From the NCBI GenBank assembly GCA_045544195.1, contig JAZPYO010000002.1:1-50573 (forward strand): 50,573 nt of DNA, written 5' to 3'. A program made the translations under genes and the position numbers. This DNA comes from RGIG7213 sp045544195. GTDB lineage: Bacteria; Bacillota; Clostridia; Oscillospirales; CAG-272. The notes beneath the pieces were generated by a model. It made no database searches and was not told the DNA's origin. It worked only from the letters and a program-made list of their open reading frames with translations. The stretch's first letter is position 1; every line of letters starts with the position of its first letter. Positions 48,840 through 50,573 of the stretch are shown one piece after another.

Positions 48840-50279
48840 ATGAAAAACAAAATACGCTTGATAAGTGTGATCTGCGCTGTATGCACGCTGCTCGCACTGC
48901 TGCCCGCTATGAATATCGCAACGCTTGCAAATACCGAAATATTGCAGGTTGACGTATTTATCGACACGCCCAAGGGCGACACAGAGCTTGACTTTACCGC
49001 AGAATGCGCAGCCGATGCGCCATTCCACGTTGACAACAGAGGTCTTATGTGGGAAAACCTTACTCAGCTGTACACCGCAAGCCTCGGCGATAAAGCAGTC
49101 GCAGGCGACACATATACGGTGTATATCGACATCATTCCCAATGAGGACTATTCTTTTCCGAGCGATCTTTCAAAGGTTCGCTTCACCGTAAACGGAGAGG
49201 AAACGACGCAGTACAGCCTTTACGAGCCTGATTATGAGCATGACGGACAGGTGCTTTATATAACGCATACGTTCACAGCGCTCCCTGCCGATAAGATCAT
49301 AAACAGCGCAGAGATCAACCTTTCCGATATGCCGATGCCCGACGAAACGCTCGTGCAATACATTTCAGGTCTTTACATAACATTTGAAACGGAAGGAATG
49401 TACGATAACGGCGTTTTTGCATACCGCGCATCCGATATGTACGCTATGCAGATGACCGATGCTTTTGAAAAGGGAGAGTCATACATTCTGAATTTCAAAT
49501 TCAGCGCCATAGACGGCTACGTTTTCGCAAACGATACAAGCGTCGTTATGACATCGGGACAGTTTTCCGATATTGAAGCAACGGTCAGCGAAAACGGCAA
49601 GGATCTCACCGTTTCGGCAAAGATCGTCATTGTTGACAGAATAGGCGAATTTGAAATCGAAACGGATTACTATAAGGCGTTTTACACAGCCGAGGACGGT
49701 TACGCTTATTTCTACCATATCACCACCGTGGACGATGCTGAAAAAGAGTTGAAAAAAATAAGAGAAATAACGCTTTCACTGCCCTTGGGAACAGTTATTG
49801 CAACAGATACGTTGAAGGAGTGGACAGGACAGTGCGCAAACGAGAATGAAGAGCTGCGCGCGGTGCTTGTAATGTATAAATGCAAGCAGGACGGCGAAGA
49901 ATTCAAGGTCGAAGAAGCGGGCTTTGCAATTCTCGACGTATATCACATCTGCACAGTCCGTATGCTCGACGGCAAGGACGGCGACTGCTATAACGACGGC
50001 TGGAGAAGCTATTACAAGTGTCTGTGCGGCAGATACTTTGAGGATCAGGAAGCAACAATACCGATAGAAGATATAAGATATTGGAAAAAGAACGAAGGTA
50101 AAATACCTGCTCCCATTCACTGCGATTATGACGGCGATGACATCTGCGATATGTGCCAAGAGCCGATAGATGCCCCCGAAAACCCCGATACGAGTGATGG
50201 AATAATTATTGTGTGCATAGCGGTAATGGCGCTTTCCTTCGCCGTATTCACCGCGGTAAAAAGAAAAATAAAAGCATAA
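48840..50279 (+). CDS. Surface protein with C-terminal sorting-type anchor
   Basis: 479 residues from the ATG at 48840 (AGGAGA 6 bp upstream). Signal peptide KNKIRLISVICAVCTLLALLPA. The body is beta-rich with two to three similar domains (EILQVDVFIDTPKGDTELDF...; INSAEINLSDMPMPDETLVQYIS...), each with a 'YTVYIDIIPNEDYSF'/'YILNFKFSAIDGYVF' strand. A Cys-rich segment (CTVRMLDGKDGDCYND...YYKCLCGRYFED; CDYDGDDICDMCQEPI) precedes the anchor ENPDTSDG, a hydrophobic helix and KRKIKA. Probably attached to wall or membrane. Function unknown. Confidence 0.82.
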   Translation: MKNKIRLISVICAVCTLLALLPAMNIATLANTEILQVDVFIDTPKGDTELDFTAECAADAPFHVDNRGLMWENLTQLYTASLGDKAVAGDTYTVYIDIIPNEDYSFPSDLSKVRFTVNGEETTQYSLYEPDYEHDGQVLYITHTFTALPADKIINSAEINLSDMPMPDETLVQYISGLYITFETEGMYDNGVFAYRASDMYAMQMTDAFEKGESYILNFKFSAIDGYVFANDTSVVMTSGQFSDIEATVSENGKDLTVSAKIVIVDRIGEFEIETDYYKAFYTAEDGYAYFYHITTVDDAEKELKKIREITLSLPLGTVIATDTLKEWTGQCANENEELRAVLVMYKCKQDGEEFKVEEAGFAILDVYHICTVRMLDGKDGDCYNDGWRSYYKCLCGRYFEDQEATIPIEDIRYWKKNEGKIPAPIHCDYDGDDICDMCQEPIDAPENPDTSDGIIIVCIAVMALSFAVFTAVKRKIKA

Positions 50280-50318
50280 TCTAACAGTTATATAACGAAT
50301 AAAGCTCCGCTGTCCTTA

Positions 50319-50518
50319 GCGTGTTATCCTTAACGGAGAACACGCAGTCAAATCCGTCTTCGACGGGTGAAATCCACCTTTAGTGGATGAAATCGCGTTT
50401 GCGATGAAATCCTGCCTTTCAGGGTTGTATTCAGACGGATTTGATTTCATCCGAGGACTTGTCCTTGGATTTCATCTGAACGAAGTGAAGATTTCATCGT
50501 TGCCACGCAACGATTTCA
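50319..50518. repeat. Hairpin ladder with TGAAAT/ATTTCA punctuation
   Basis: Begins with GCGTGTT...AACACGC. A 12-bp perfect inverted repeat, TCAAATCCGTCT (50348-50359) and AGACGGATTTGA (50433-50444), encloses TGAAAT at 50368, 50388 and 50405, separating hairpins TCCAC-CTTTA-GTGGA, ATCGC-GTTT-GCGAT and CCTG-N5-CAGG. To its right ATTTCA occurs at 50444, 50469, 50491 and 50513, separating CCGAGGAC-TT-GTCCTTGG, a weak hairpin, and ATCGTTG-CCACG-CAACGAT. Punctuation thus flips orientation at the right arm. Confidence 0.88.
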
Positions 50519-50534
50519 TTAAACCAACAGAAAA

Positions 50535-50573
50535 AGAGATAACATTTCGGCTACGAACCGATTTGTTATCTCT
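50535..50573. repeat. Terminal long hairpin at window edge
   Basis: AGAGATAACA (50535-50544) pairs with TGTTATCTCT (50564-50573), with inner TCGG/CCGA. It could be the last rung of the ladder or a terminator; the stem may continue past the window. Confidence 0.75.

Noticed and set aside
50348..50518. Possible CRISPR array
   Set aside because: The repeated unit is only six bases and the 'spacers' are themselves palindromes of 13-19 bases; no cas genes. Described as a hairpin ladder instead.

Overview
The window looks like chromosome of an anaerobic, spore-forming, Gram-positive gut bacterium of the Clostridia, most likely Oscillospiraceae/Ruminococcus-like. The reasons are a GerA/SpoVAF-type germination protein, a Spo0H-like sigma factor, DUF4364, BspA-like leucine-rich repeat proteins (one with a C-terminal dockerin), many lipoproteins with long Thr/Asp/Ala-rich linkers, AGGAGG ribosome binding sites and textbook TTGACA-N17-TATAAT promoters. 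This assignment is inference from gene content.

Layout. 1-0.5 kb: the end of a LuxR-type regulator gene and a coupled XRE gene. 0.56-1.5 kb: membrane-anchored transglutaminase-like protein. 1.8-14.7 kb: a tight leftward operon of ten genes behind one fba promoter: fba, acyl-ACP thioesterase, M23-like protein, cysE, cysS, homocysteine methyltransferase-like, two paralogous lipoproteins, truB, mfd. 14.9-17.4 kb: secreted BspA-like/dockerin protein behind a signal-peptide-sized leader ORF. 17.5-19.4 kb: mazF coupled to a germination-protein gene, without a recognisable mazE. 19.6-27 kb: GH36 alpha-galactosidase, AI-2E-type transporter, SGNH lipoprotein, zinc-ribbon protein, sigma factor, DUF4364 regulator, NlpC/P60-like lipoprotein. 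27.2-28.8 kb: IS3 remnant and a divergent zinc-ribbon membrane protein/XRE pair around a perfect palindromic operator.

28.9-39.2 kb: a compact leftward 13-gene cassette of short-tailed-phage structural and lysis genes (small and large terminase, portal, scaffold-like, major capsid, connector, P22 gp10-like, XhlA-like, holin-like, amidase, Gly-rich fibre-like, coiled-coil protein). All frames are open and gaps are mostly a few bases. No integrase, replication, tape-measure or tail-tube gene is present. Its control region holds two consensus promoters facing each other, an 18-bp palindrome inside the leftward promoter and a Gram-positive LexA-type box, next to a HTH/S24-like regulator that is coupled to a ThrE-type exporter pair. 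This chromosomal phage-derived particle locus, possibly GTA-like or a fixed defective prophage, is the best candidate for an undescribed system.

41.5-45.1 kb: XRE regulator and two paralogous BspA-like lipoproteins that share a promoter motif, punctuated by four copies of a structured ~90-100-bp repeat. 45.2-48 kb: jag-yidC-yidD-rnpA-rpmH, unusually without dnaA or mnmE next to it. 48.2-50.3 kb: SGNH hydrolase and a surface protein with an NPDTSD-type C-terminal anchor. The window ends in a 'hairpin ladder' (unlike short hairpins separated by a constant hexamer). A second ladder with another hexamer lies at 19.46-19.6 kb. These ladders and the four-copy repeat are the most striking non-coding structures.
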